Positions 12,910-25,200 of a stretch of 54,896 bases of DNA are shown in pieces. The stretch spans positions 1 through 54,896 of the forward strand of contig QANT01002638.1 of the NCBI GenBank assembly GCA_003254885.1, in the 5' to 3' direction. The notes beneath the pieces were generated by a model, which saw nothing but the letters and a program-made list of their open reading frames with translations, did no database searches and was not told where the DNA came from. This stretch comes from Purshia tridentata (lineage: Eukaryota > Streptophyta > Magnoliopsida > Rosales > Rosaceae). The position numbers and the translations under genes were made by a program. Each line of letters begins with the position of its first letter. Position 1 is the stretch's first letter.

Positions 12910-15900
12910 AAGAGAGAAATATTTAATAAGGTCTTTAATTAAGCTCCTTAAATGAGGATATGTTTCTTAGCTGTTAGATCATATGGAAGATTGAAAACCA
13001 TTATATACACCACAACCGTTCACAACTGATCTAATAGTTGAAAACATGTCCTCATTTAAGGACCTTATTTAAAGACCTTAGTTACTAGAGTATACTTCTA
13101 TGTGCATATATATATGTAAAGTTTGATTTTGTATAGGATTTTCATCTTAACATACTAGTTTTCTAATTATTCAATTCCACAATTTGAAAATAACTGTTCT
13201 TGTTGTAATAGTAATCCTGCTAATATTTCTTATATCAGAAAAGGACATAATGAATATATCGCTCTGGAATATACTTGCCAGAAAAGTGTAGAACAATTCT
13301 TGGGATGCATTTTCAAATTGAGATTTTATTTTTTTGTTTTTGACATTTCTTAGAGTGTGCTTCTTCAAGTTATATTTTTAAATAATAAACTGTATGGTGA
13401 TTCACATGTATATTTTTCAGTAAACTTTGCTGACAAATCTCCAAGAAAATTTAGGTGGCTATGTGAAGTCATTTTCGCTTCCAGTACCTTGTTTATTTTT
13501 GAATCAACTGAGCCGTCAATCAGTGTGAAATCAACCTTCATTAATCTTTCTGACATATTTTAGTCTTCTAGCAATGAAAGGTTTTCTATGGGACAGTAAC
13601 TTGACCTCTCCTCCTAAATCATAAGTTCCCCCTTTTTGCAGTCTGAGATGAAACTTTTTGGAGGGATTGACACTGAGGCACTGAAGCATCACTTTGGAAA
13701 GAAAATCATGGAACTTGAGGAAGAGAAAAGAATCGTGCAGGTAAAATTGAACATATTTGATTTGATGGTTTAATATGCGCTTAAAATCTTATTCTATGGC
13801 TGATGTTCGTAACAATCACAGCAAGAGAGAGACCGTTTGTTGACTGAAGTTGAGAGCCTTGCTTCCAATTCTGACGGAAAAGGACAAAAAATGCAAGATG
13901 GGCATGCACAAAAATTAAAATTGCTCGAAACACAGGTGATGTTGAAAAAGTATTTAAATGTCACACTGTTCTATACTTTTGCTGATGACTGGATGTTTTA
14001 TGTATGAACTTCAGATTTTAGATCTTAAGAGGAAACAAGAAAACCAGGTCCAACTTTTAAAGGAAAAACAAAAAAGTGACGAAGCAGCAAAGCGGCTGCA
14101 AGCTGAAATACAATATATCAAAACTCAGAAGGTTGGTTCTCATTTTTTAACTTCATGAAGCTCTCTTAACAATAATATAAGTTGTTCTAATATCTTATAA
14201 CTTCTCGATCTTTGTTGCCTGCTGGTTCTTCATCTGCAGGTTCAGTTGCAGCATAGAATAAAACTAGAAGCAGAACAATTTCGACAATGGAAGGCCTCTC
14301 GTGAGAAAGAATTGCTACAGGTGCTTTACTTTCCATAAAAAATAGTCTGGTCATCTCTAATACCTCTAAGTTCACGACAACTGGTGGATTCCCAGAAAGG
14401 ATTGAGGTGTTTCTTTGATATCAAATGTAATATATTGCAAACTGGATATTGGAGACCTCAAGCAACTGGATATCATTGACTTTTTCAGGGAAGGGGTTAA
14501 ATTTAGAGTAAATGGTTATTGCATCCAGTGTGGACATTCAGAAGTTTATGTTTTGACATTCCCTTTACATCAGAGATGTCTGATCATGCTTGAGAGAGCA
14601 GAAACAGAATATGAAGACATTTCAATATTTCTAAATTTAACCTACTGTTTATAAATCTCTGTCTTGAAGCCATCAAATCTTGTTGTAAATATGAATAGCA
14701 ACAATGCTTTCTTTTTGGTATCATTTGTTGTGTACCATTTGCTTTGGACAGTTTGGTCTCTAATGGGCTGCATCTATCATTTTGTATCTTATTACACCTT
14801 TTTTAATGTTTCAAAGTACTCTTAAAATTTTGCAGTTGCATGCAAAACATTTGCCCTGTGATCTTGTGGTATTTCTTTATGCTAAAACCTGCTTCATAAA
14901 TGATAATCTTATTTTCTTTTGGCCAATTTTGTAAATGACTATAAAGGCTATTTTATGTTAATTGTGCTTGGAATTACTTCTTAATGTTATTTCTTTCTAT
15001 TCTTGGATTATTTCTTGTTTTTGAATTTTGATTATGATTATCTCTCAAACAGCTAAAGAAGGAGGGAAGGAAAAATGAATATGAACGACATAAACTTGCA
15101 TCTTTAAATCAGCGCCAGAAAATGGTAAATATTTATATTTGGAAATGCATACTGTTAACGTTTCTCTCTCTTCCCTTAAACTGTATGCATATATGTCTGC
15201 ATGAATGTATGCATGCATCATATTTTGTAATTTGGCCAACTTTAAAGAATTTTATGGCTATAAAGTGCAACGAAGCCATGTGGAGCTGAATGGTGTACAT
15301 TAAGCTTGGATAAATTGATTTTTAATAGGGTTTGAGACAAGATTTATGTTACCTGTGGAGTACAGGGTAAATGGCTTTTTCTCATTGATAAGATCTATTC
15401 CGAATCTCTCCAACCATTTTAATCATTCTTGCAGGTTCTTCAAAGAAAGACAGAAGAGGCGGCAACTGCTACCAAGAGGCTTAAGCAATTGTTGGAAGCT
15501 CGCAAATCTGTTGTACGTGATAACTCAGGTAATTTTTCTTTTCTGGAGGCACTTTCATTAGATAATCTCATTTCCTAATTCAGTGTTGTCTCTTTCAGTT
15601 AACTCCAATGGACATACTCCACCTAGCCAGGTAAAGATCTGTACTTTCACTTTTCATCATACTGCAATATTTAAATTTAATATTCGAAACATCTGTCTGT
15701 AAACTCAGAAACATGTTTGTAGATTGGTTGGGATCAGGTTATACTCAGAATGGCCTTTTCATGATGAAGGTTTTATCAGCCCATTTCATATCTGGAAAGA
15801 AGTATATGTATAACCAAAGATATGCTTATTATTATTAGGATGGCTGGTTGGTTTGTATTAATAGATTGTTTACCCACCATGCAAACACCTAAGGGTGATT

Positions 15901-18235
15901 TTTTTAGCGACCTTAATGTTATCTCTCTATAAGTTTGTATCAAAATTTCAATATGAGTTGCATCTCCAGAGCAATGAAAGATCTTTACAACGGTGGCTTG
16001 ATCATGAGCTGGATGTCATGGTGCAAGTGTATGAAGTTCGTTTTGAATATGAGAAGCAAAAGCAAGTGTATGTATTCCTGTTTTGCTTATGCTTTCTTTG
16101 TATTGTTCAAGGAATATGCTTAGACTGGCATTAATAAGAATTATATTTCAGACGAGCCGCGCTGGCAAAAGAGTTGGCCTTATTTAAACAAGCAGATCAG
16201 CTTTCTTCAGAAGGGCAGTTTACCCAAAGAGGAAAGAGTGGAAATTCCAGGTATGTCTACTAAAAGCTTTTATGTATGCATACAAAAGTACATATATGCA
16301 CATGTAAACAAATAATTATGTATAAATGCATGACTGATATACTATACAATTGTTTTCTTTTGTAATTATGATGTGATCTCCATTTGTAACATTCTTGTCT
16401 TTCCAATCAATCAGAGTGTTATCCATGTCACTGGATGCAAGAATGGCAAGAATAGCTTCACTTGAGAACATGCTGAGCATGTCTTCAAATGCTCTCATGG
16501 TGATGGCTTCACAGCTGTCAGAGGCAGAAGAAAGGGAGCGAAGCCTAAGTGGCCGTGGACGTTGGAACCAGTTGCGTTCAATGGGGGATGCTAAGACCTT
16601 GCTTCAATATATATTTAATGGTGCGGCAGAAGCAAGGTGATTATACAACCTAGATAGAATCTGATAAATTTACTTTTGAATTTACTTTCCCTTTTAATTT
16701 ATGCTATGGTAATGGGTGAAAAATAATTGGGGAGAGACATAATCTCATGACTTCCATAAAATGTTTCATCCTCCCACCTGATGTCATCCATTTTAATATC
16801 CAGTGCCATGGTTTAGATTAGTAATAGATAATAAAAAATTTATTCTGATGGTCCGTGAACTCATTTATGATATAACACATGGTATATGATGTTTGATCAC
16901 ATGTTTTAAGGGTTTGTAGTCCTTCGCAATGTTTTACTGTAAAATGACCATTTCTTGTGCCTTTAGTCAGAGAATGAGTCCTACACTTGCCCTTATTCTG
17001 TCTGTTAGGTCTTTTGTCTGGCTGGAAGGTTGATGTACTTATTTTCCAAGCTCCGGAGCCATTTAATTATTACTATTTTTTCAAAAATGTATAGGAAAAC
17101 CAAATATTTAACACATTCTTCTCAAATCAGATGAACTTGTCCAGCTCCAATGTTCTTCTATAGTTTTAGTGTGTTTTTCTTTTAGACTATAGTTTTTGTC
17201 AAGTAAATATTACCTCTTTGCAACTCCAAATAAGAAAAATAACAAATTAATAGTCAATCAAATAAGAAAAATAAAAAATGAATAGTCAAGAAATGTGATT
17301 ATAATGTTGTTTGGAGTTTTAACACTTGTAGCTATGTGTCAGCAGGTGCCAGTTGTGGGAGAAGAACATGGAAATTAAGGACATGCAAGATCAACTGAAT
17401 GAGCTTGTAACTCTGCTTCGGAAAAGTGAAGTACAGAGGATGGAGCTTGTGAAGGAACAAAAAGTGACTGAACAAGCTGTTGCTGTTGCCTTGAGTACAC
17501 CAGTTTCGGTGAGACCACTTGCTAAACATGTTGGTTCTTAATTTTTGTATTATAACTTTTTCTCGTCCTTTTCTTGGACAATCAATTTGGAAACCCTAGA
17601 TTATATAGACCAGTGCATATCAGCAAAGCTTCAAATGTTTAGTTTAAAACTCAACCTCCTAATATCTGATCAAAGTAATATTTTAGTGATCTTTATAAAC
17701 TACATACTTTTTTGACTTTTTTTTATTTTATAAAACTGTCTGCAATTTTGGATTATTCCTGCTTCTACTTTAATGGAAATCAACAGGGGGATTCACGCAC
17801 TTCATTAAAGCACTTTGTGGATGATATGAGTGGTCCTTTGTCTCCAAAGTCACTTCCAGCACCAAAGCAACTCAAATTCACACCTGGAATAGTTAATGGC
17901 TCAGTTCAGGAGTCAGCAACATTTGCGAACCAGACACGAAAGGTAATTTTTTTGCTTTCATGCTGTCTTGGTATTGTGATGCTCTTCCTTGATATAGAAA
18001 ATAGACATCATCGTGGGTGCAGATGGTACCAATTGGGCAATTGTCTATGAAGAAACTAGCAACGGTGGGGCAAGCAGGGAAACTTTGGAGGTGGAAGAGA
18101 AGTCATCATCAGTGGCTGCTACAGTTTAAATGGAAGTGGCAGAAGCCCTGGAAACTTTCAGAATGGATCAAGCACAGTGATGAGACAATAATTAGGTCGA
18201 GGCCTCGCCCACAGGCTCAGATAGATATGATGTGA
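7491..18235 (+). CDS. KIN4B: Kinesin-4 family motor protein (FRA1/KIN-4 type), 25 exons
   Basis: An N-terminal microtubule motor of the plant FRA1-type kinesin-4 group, which moves cargo toward microtubule plus ends and affects wall-material delivery. Exons: 7491-7607, 8913-9059, 9163-9312, 9671-9924, 10504-10691, 10776-10900, 11020-11056, 11351-11442, 11598-11708, 11811-11924, 12436-12529, 12691-12803, 13642-13740, 13822-13935, 14015-14131, 14240-14320, 15053-15124, 15435-15528, 15599-15630, 15970-16067, 16152-16250, 16415-16636, 17346-17508, 17787-17942, 18023-18235. They sum to 1033 aa, with a GT-AG intron and a kept frame at every junction. Visible motifs are the P-loop GQTGSGKT (87-94), switch I NNQSSRSH (219-226) and switch II DLAGSER (266-272), then Glu/Lys/Gln-rich coiled coil over about 370-880 and a Trp/Lys-rich tail ([18 protein letters not shown]). 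Length equals that of FRA1. The symbol rests on recalled synteny with At3g50240 and is tentative; KIN-4A is the alternative. Confidence 0.93.
8435..8462. repeat. (CT)n microsatellite in kinesin intron 1
   Basis: A CT-dinucleotide tract of about 28 nt lies inside intron 1 (7608-8912). That intron is 1.3 kb, the longest of this gene. The rest of it shows no element or conserved structure that I can name. Confidence 0.85.
11965..12305 (+). mobile_element. TRIM-like miniature LTR element in kinesin intron 10
   Basis: Two imperfect direct repeats, about 11965-12075 and 12184-12305, both begin TGTT. Both contain TTACATCT, then ATATAAAAT, then a stretch ending in GGTTTT(A/G)GGT. Right after the first copy is TATCAGAGC (12076-12084), the core of the initiator-Met tRNA primer-binding site of plant LTR elements. 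Just before the second copy is the purine-rich TAAGAGGCG (12175-12183), a possible polypurine tract. The interior is about 100 nt with no coding capacity. This is the layout of a terminal-repeat retrotransposon in miniature. The copies differ at roughly a quarter of positions, so the insertion is old; it lies wholly within intron 10 (11925-12435). Confidence 0.6.
12863..12899. repeat. (AC)n microsatellite in kinesin intron 12
   Basis: An AC-dinucleotide tract with one CG interruption runs to about 12899 and passes into a short AT tract. It directly precedes the MITE at 12926. Confidence 0.85.
12926..13081. mobile_element. PIF/Harbinger-type MITE in kinesin intron 12
   Basis: This 156-bp unit has long inverted arms of about 56 nt each (12926-12981 and 13028-13081). 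The left arm begins ATAAGGTCTTTAA. The right arm, read in reverse, begins CTAAGGTCTTTAAATAAGG, and both hold CCTTAAATGAGGA and TAGATCA. The arms differ at about ten positions and enclose about 46 nt. TTA flanks both sides (12923-12925 and 13082-13084), as for the 3-bp TWA target duplications of Tourist/Harbinger MITEs. It has no coding capacity and is spliced out with intron 12. Confidence 0.65.
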
Positions 18236-19792
18236 TAACTTCATTTTCATCTGCTTTCATTTGTGTCGTACATACATCTGACTCTCATACATGATCCAAC
18301 ATATGGCTTGGTGAAAATAACAGCAACTGCAGGTAATTGTTCTCCTGTTGTTTCCAACGTTTGCCAACTTTGATATAAAAGAGAAACATAATTTTTAGCT
18401 ATTTCTTTCCCAAGTTGCATGAATAACTCCATGCATGAAATTATTGAACTTACATTGTTTATTCCCTGCACGGAGGATGCAGGTGTGTTGTACATTGACA
18501 GGAGGAGAATGGTATGTTCCACAGTCTTCCAGCTTAAACATGGTTGCATGGAAAGCAACCTGTGGAGCTAGCAGTCTCAAGAAATTTTCTATCTGAACCT
18601 CTGGAGGGCAAAATTGGAGTGCTGTTGCATCTGGTGAAAGAAGATATGGTCATGCAAGAGACAGGTGGTTTATTTTGCCAAAAATGATGTTGATTTGTTT
18701 TCATAATTTTCTTCTTGTACATTGAGGTTAGTCACATGAAAGAGTACTTTCTTCTGCCATGTTTTGTGTGTATATATCATCCTCCAGTTTCCAATGTGTT
18801 TTTTTTACTCATACCACCTAGTTTGGCAGAATTTGGCTTTGACATGTAATATTTCTTTTTGGAGAGTTCCCATTTGTAGTACCTGTGTTCTCTTTGTTAT
18901 TATATGAAAATTTTACTCAGAAGAATTTTGGACTTGGCTACACATTTGGCATAGTTTCAAAATATTTTATCAGCAGACTATTATAGGGTATAGTTTTAAG
19001 TAAATAGGAGGTCATGTTGCTCCTAGCCCTGCCTGTTCTTCCAGTTCTACTTGCCTGACAATAAAAATGAACATGAATGTTAAAGAACAGTAGCCCTAAA
19101 CTTTAAACCTCGATACTTAAACATATCAATTCAGTGTTGGCAAGTCCTTATGTTTATATTCTGATTGTTCTATATAATAATGAACCATTCAATATTTCAT
19201 ATACGTAAGAAGTTTGATGGATGGATGTTTACGAAAATACAACTATAACAGAAAAAAAATAAAAATTAATTGAATATCTACACAGTACTCATCACATCAG
19301 AAGTAATGCAGAGAAACGTACAATGGTCCCTGACGAGACACCCATCACTCCCATCTATGCTGGCAGTGGCACTACCCAGCCACCAACACAGCATATTCAC
19401 TGACACTCTGACAGTAACACCATCTACATCGCACCAACATTGTTGTGTACTACATACCAAAGACCTTTTGCCAAAAGACCTCGAATGAAAAAATAGAAAA
19501 TCATAAACATGAGTTCCTCTCTGGTATAGTATTTGTGACATATCTAAGTTAAAAATCTATACCCTAACGGTGAAAAATTAAACCCGCCAAGGGTAAAAAT
19601 ATCCTTATACCATGCGGTGGCTAAATAGTAGAATTTTGGTCATAAGCATTTATATAGATCATTATACAAGAATTCCTCAAGCTTGGCCTATGAATGAGTT
19701 GTTCAAACCTAACCCCCTTAGGTTGCCATTAAAACTTTTTTTCTCCTGCCTTGCGGTACTTCTTTGAATCCAATAAAGCAAAATTCAGACCC
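18236..19792. other. Convergent intergenic region with kinesin 3' UTR
   Basis: The kinesin (+) and the receptor-like kinase (-) converge here. The first 500 bp have a less AT-rich, transcript-like composition and contain donor-like (CAG followed by GTAATT near 18330) and acceptor-like sites, so the 3' UTR may be spliced; this is inference. AATAAA at 19060-19065 is one possible polyadenylation signal. A patch of fairly balanced base composition at about 19300-19460 has overlapping short ORFs on both strands that resemble no family I know. Nothing else is visible. Confidence 0.5.
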
Positions 19793-22228
19793 CTACTTTG
19801 AAAAACCAACGCATGCATTATCCTCTGTCATCACACTCTCTTTAATCTCCTGTATCAGCTTCAACACTTGCCACATTGCTGGTCTCTGTTCCGGAGATGT
19901 CAAACTACATATACAAGCAACCTCAGTGAGCATTCCAAGTTGATTATCATCCCCAACATCATCATCCCTCATTGCCCTGACCCAATCGGGCACGTCCGTG
20001 GGCACGAGCAACGGATGTTGGGACGGGTGTTTGCCCGTCAAAAGCTCCAGCAGGAGGATGCCAAAGGCATAGACATCCGATTTGAAAGTGGCCCGGCGAC
20101 TGGACTTGCGGGTCTCAGGAGCTCTATAGCCTGCAGAATCAGGATCTTCATTGGCAGGAGAGTCTGCAAAGAGGGCAAGGCCATAGTCTGTGAGACAGGC
20201 CTCGAAGTCGCCTCCGAGGAGCACATTGGAGGACTTGAGATTGCCATGGATTAACGTTGATGTTTGGTGAATGTAAGCAAGGCCTTGAGCTACATCTTCA
20301 GCAATCTTCAAGCATGATGTCCAGTGAAGAGGCTTTGCTCTAGTTGATCTAGAACCTATATACACATAATTGCAGTTAATTTGTCAGCTATAATTTAATC
20401 AACAATCGGCTTACTTTCTTTTGTTCCTCACATTTCACCAAACAATTCATGCAGATCATGTTCACCCCATAAATGTAACATAACATTTAACATTATGGCT
20501 AGTTGTCCATGTACCTTATTATGTAGATGTAGTATGTAACGCTATGATTAATTTATTATCTACGTAGTCAAACTTTGAACCGTAAAGCACAAGAGGCCAA
20601 ACCGTGATTGTCGGCATTGGGACAGAGGTGGGTTCGCATTTAGAAAGAGACTCAAAAGCAAAACTCAGTACAACCTCATACCACTCTATCTACGCCACTA
20701 CCACTAAACATAATATCCCCACACAACATGAACACAACCACAAGCCATACAAAGAAAAACCAACAAAGCAATGCATTATGCATTGCAAATATAAGTTACT
20801 TTTTACGGATTTACGGTTTTACCACTTACCGTGAATGAGATTGAAGAGACTCCCATTGGGTTGGTAATCATAGATCACCAGCCTCTCTCCCTTGGCCTGA
20901 AAATAAGCTCTGACCGGAACCAAATACGGGTGGCGCAACCCGCCCACCGCATCCATATGTTGCTCGAACACTTGCTTGCTCGTAATCGCAGTCTTACTCG
21001 CGTCCAGCCTCTTCACCGTCACGATCAACTGGTTGTCCAGCACCGCCTTGTACGTCGTCCCGATGCTTCCTCTCCCTAGCAACTCCGCCGAGGCTGTCAT
21101 TAGCTGCTCCAGGCTGTACAATTGGGTCTCCCCGAAACAGAACACCAAGTTCCCGCTTTTCGGAACCGCTCTCTGATGACGACCCTCTTCTTCTTCAACT
21201 TCAACTTCAACTGTCTTTACTACTTTGGGATATTGTTGATATTGTTGTGCCTCCCTCTCGTCTTCAGCGTTGGTAGCTTCGATGGAGGTCAGTGCAGATG
21301 GTTTTGGGGGTCTTTCGTTGGTTTTTCTGGTTCTGGCTACTGCAAAGAGGCATAAGAGAGCGGCGATGAGCAGCGAGACCCCGATGGAGGCCCCGAGAAT
21401 GAGACCAGTTTTCTTGTGCTTTTGCGGGGATGGCGGAGACAGAAGCACTCCTTGTGACTCTGCGCTCTCCACCAACGGCTGTGATTGCGGAGAACTCGAC
21501 GTCGTATTATGGGATTCGAAGAAGGGGGCGTGTGAGCTGCTGCACGCCTTGTTGACAATCTCCCCGCACAGCCCGGGATTCAGCTGAAACGACGACGTCT
21601 CGAACCGCGACAGAGTGGGCGTCACGGGAATAGGTCCAGTCAAGTTGTTGGAGGAAACGTTGAGGACGGAGAGGAAGGACTGGTTGAAAGCGGGGAGGGT
21701 CCCGCTGAACCGGTTGAACTCAAGGCGGAGAGAGTTGAGACGGTCGAGACGGTTGAGTTGAACCGGAATCGGACCGGTGAAGTTGTTATAGGAAAGATCG
21801 AGGACGCGGAGGCGGTGGAGGGCAAAAATGGAAGGCGGGAGGGTTCCGGAGAAGTAGTTGCGGTTGAGATTGAGGGTTTTGAGATTGAGGAGGGCGGAGA
21901 GGTCGGGGAGGGGACCGGAGAGAGAGTTGTTGGGAAGGGCGAGAAGTCGGAGCTGGTCGAGGCGAGTGAGGGTGTTGGGAGGGAAGAGGCCGCGGAGGGC
22001 GAAGTTTGGGAGAGCAAAGCGGACGACGCGGCCTTGGGCGCACTTGACGCCCTGCCATTGGCAGTAGTCGAAAGGCTCGTTGAGGACGTAGAGGAGCTTG
22101 TTATTGAGGTCGGCTAGGGATTTGAAGGAGAGGAGGGCGACGGCGTCGGTGGACGGTTGGGATTGGGCGACGGAGAGTGCGGTGGCGATGAGGAGGAGAA
22201 GTGAGAGGAGTGTGGAAGTTATGGGCAT
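19793..22228 (-). CDS. LRR receptor-like kinase, probably a pseudokinase
   Basis: A plasma-membrane LRR receptor-like protein of the At5g67200/At3g50230 type (RLK subfamily III by memory). Two exons, 22228-20830 and 20355-19793, join through a GT-AG intron to give 653 aa. The ATG at 22228 is the first in frame and starts a clear signal peptide (1-23). The LRR cap has the pair YCQWQGVKC (55-63), followed by about five LRRs to residue 220. A transmembrane helix spans about 274-298, and the cytoplasmic kinase-like domain runs from about 380. The glycine loop GRGSIG (385-390) and VKRL lysine (406) remain. The catalytic loop, however, reads HGNLKSSN (503-510), with Asn in place of the HRD aspartate, and DFG is DYG (523-525). 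Phosphotransfer is therefore doubtful; such proteins usually act as scaffolds or co-receptors. The ligand is unknown. The many ORFs antisense to exon 1 reflect its GC-rich composition. Confidence 0.93.
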
Positions 22229-25200
22229 GGTGAGTGGCTTTGTTATGATGATGAGTTCATTTGTGTGTCTGGTTATGTTATGGTTTTGTTTGTGTTGCGG
22301 AGCAGCTGGCTGACTGTGTGTCTCTGTCGAGTGTCGTCTGCTTGGTGAAGTCAAGTCTGTGAGGAGTCACGTGAAGGTGGGGGATGGGATAGGGAATGGG
22401 AAAACTGTTGTTTGCCTTCGGGTCTTGGTCCGTTCTGTTGCACTCTTTTCTAGGCTTTTTTTAACTCCCGCTTGCCTCTTTGGCGCGTCATTTTTCAGAC
22501 CTTCTTTATTTTGTATTTCACTAATAACTTGTTTCTTAATTAATTATCAATACGTACGATAACTTTTAATCATTTTTTTATAAGACTTAATTAAATTGTA
22601 ATAAATTATTTCTAATGACAAAAAACTCAGGGTTCTTAATTGCAAATTCATCTAAACCACATTGAGCACAAAGATATTCTTTTTCAAGTGCGTGTGGTTG
22701 GTAGTGTAAAAAAAGCTACTAAGTGCTCCATATTCTTGGCAAGGATTCGATAGTTACAAATATATCCAGTATCTCTAGCTTTTTGAGATGTATTTAAAAG
22801 TAATTGTAGAGTTAAATCAATAGTTTTTAGAGTTTTTTAACTTGCGTATACAGTTTTTAGAAAGCAAATGCACAAATTTAAGTTATAGATGCAAGCTACA
22901 TTTGCAACTGCCAAGTATTCAATAAGAATTTTGTCTTATAAATTATGTACTCTTGAAGGATCATGAGTTAAATTTATTTTTCATTTATGGATTAAAGTAA
23001 GAATTGAGGCAGTTGATGAGATAGCTCAATTAGAACAGTTATAGAATTGTCCTCCTATACCCCAATTTGATTTTCTCCCTCTTCAAATTAAAAGTTAAAG
23101 CAAATTAAAATACTTAAAATATTTTTAATCTTTGAAATTATAAGCTTTTATTTAAAAAAAAAATGTTATAAACTTTCATTAATTATCTATTTGGTAATAA
23201 AGAGAAAAATTTCATATGATAATTTGTAATATGTTTTTTTCTCCCTTAATATTTCCTTATTATAAATTTATCATTTCATGATTAGGTGATTGATTGCTTT
23301 CATTCTAACGATTTCATTCCACTTCCCTCGTAAAGAAATGATTTCATTCCACCAAAAAACGTTGTAACAGAAAAAACGTCGTAAACCTTACAGAGTGACA
23401 GAGGGGAAGTGATGGAGATTGCACCACACGCGACCTAAGGTGCATGGTGTTGGAAGTTGGAACCCCCCTTATCATGGCTTGACTCCAAGAGAAATATTTT
23501 TTGACCTTTCTGTAACGCCGCTTATAAGTCAAACTTTTTAATTTTTATACTTTCTACCTTTTTTTTGCCGCTTATATTTTTGTTTTATTTTTTAAATTTC
23601 ATTCAACTCACAAATAATTTATACCCTTTTCCTTTTGTGACTCTTCAAAGAGAAGAAATAGCATATGTCACAAATCACAATTTAAATTATATGTAAACAG
23701 TAAACCCATCACAGGTGTCACGTTGTAGGCACGCTTAATAGCTATTACTTAATACATTGAAGATTGAATAAATTTTATTGATTAAACAAAAGAAGATTGA
23801 ATAATATTATATACATGCTGACTCAAACAAAAAAAAAGGGAAGAATTTATATACAGTTTTTTGGAAGAATAATATTATTTACATGAAATATAGTACAAAA
23901 GTGTCATATACATTGAAGATTGGACAATATTATATAGAATGCCAGTTTGCAATGTTATTCGATGAAACTTATAGTCAGATTAGATACATTGATTAATATA
24001 TTTTCTGGGTATACGTACTTACCTCATTTAGGGTTTACGGCTGTTTTCCTCATAGTTTTTACTATTGTTTTAAGTTGAATCATCTATCAGTTCACTCGTA
24101 TTTCAAATCAATCTCAAATAGTAAAATTTATTACTTAAATTGGGAGAAACGTATAAGGGTATAACACATATTTGCATGGTGAATCAAAGTTTTCAATTAT
24201 TTTAAGCTTTTGGGTTAGCTTAAATGGTGATTCGATTTTCTCAGATGTGACAAAAAAAAGTTTCAACTAATTTTTCTACAGTTTAAAATTTAGGGTTTAG
24301 GATTTAATTAAAAAAAATTATTTGCCATAGTTTAGTTTTATAATAGTCTAGAGTGGCCAAAAAGTTTGTCGATAGTCTAGGGTTTAGGAACACTTTCTCT
24401 AATTCCATGTTCCATCTCACAAACACATATTTTTATGGTCTCTTCATTCCAAATATAAGACATATTTATGAGATTGGGTGGGGTGTTCCTTCAGGAGAGA
24501 GAGTCAAGCACTGTTCTAAATTTTATTCTGATTTTAAAACAAAGAGATCTTGAGTTGCAATCTCTACAATTATATCTCCCAATAAATATAAAAGTTGAAT
24601 TTCACATGCTGTATTTTAATGGTGGACAGTGATACACATTGGAGGTAGAGAGTGTACTGTACTGCCAACTATTGTTGGCTCACATTCTAATCGTTTAAGC
24701 TTTTAGAATAGCGGGCAAACAAACAAATGTTTAATTGTTTATCATCAAATTCTGGGCCCCAAGCTTGTTAGGAGTGAGAAGTGCTGCTGACTAGTAATTA
24801 AGCAAGTAGAGTTGCATTACTGGTGAGTCCTCTCCTTTGGCTTTAAACTTGGTTTTGTTAAGTAGGGTCGGGCCATGGAACTACATTGATGTGATCTTAA
24901 TTTAAGTGCACGTCAAGGCTTGTTCGATCAAGTTCAATTCAAATTTAACGTACATATGGTTTCATTAAAGTGAAGACAAAATCAAAGTGTGAGTACTTCA
25001 ATTCAAGCATGTAATCAAATCAAATTGATTATTGGAAACCAATTAAGCAATCAAATGTGGCCTATTTTGTCGGGTCGATAAAAAGCCACTAAAACTTATC
25101 ATGGCTTTAATCAAAAGTGTTCCAAAATATGGCCTTAATCTTCATCATTCTAGCTAAGATAGCATCTTCTTTTCATGCATCTTTTTTTGCAAAAAGGACC

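Noticed and set aside
21270..22117. Several long ORFs antisense to LRR-RLK exon 1
   Set aside because: They mirror the GC-rich, Leu/Pro/Ser-rich coding strand and have biased compositions (Glu/Gly or Arg/Pro). The minus-strand frame has the conserved LRR and kinase domains.
22229..22354. N-terminal extension of the LRR-RLK to 22354
   Set aside because: The upstream frame is open but contains no ATG (it begins with TTG), and the signal peptide starts exactly at the first ATG, 22228.
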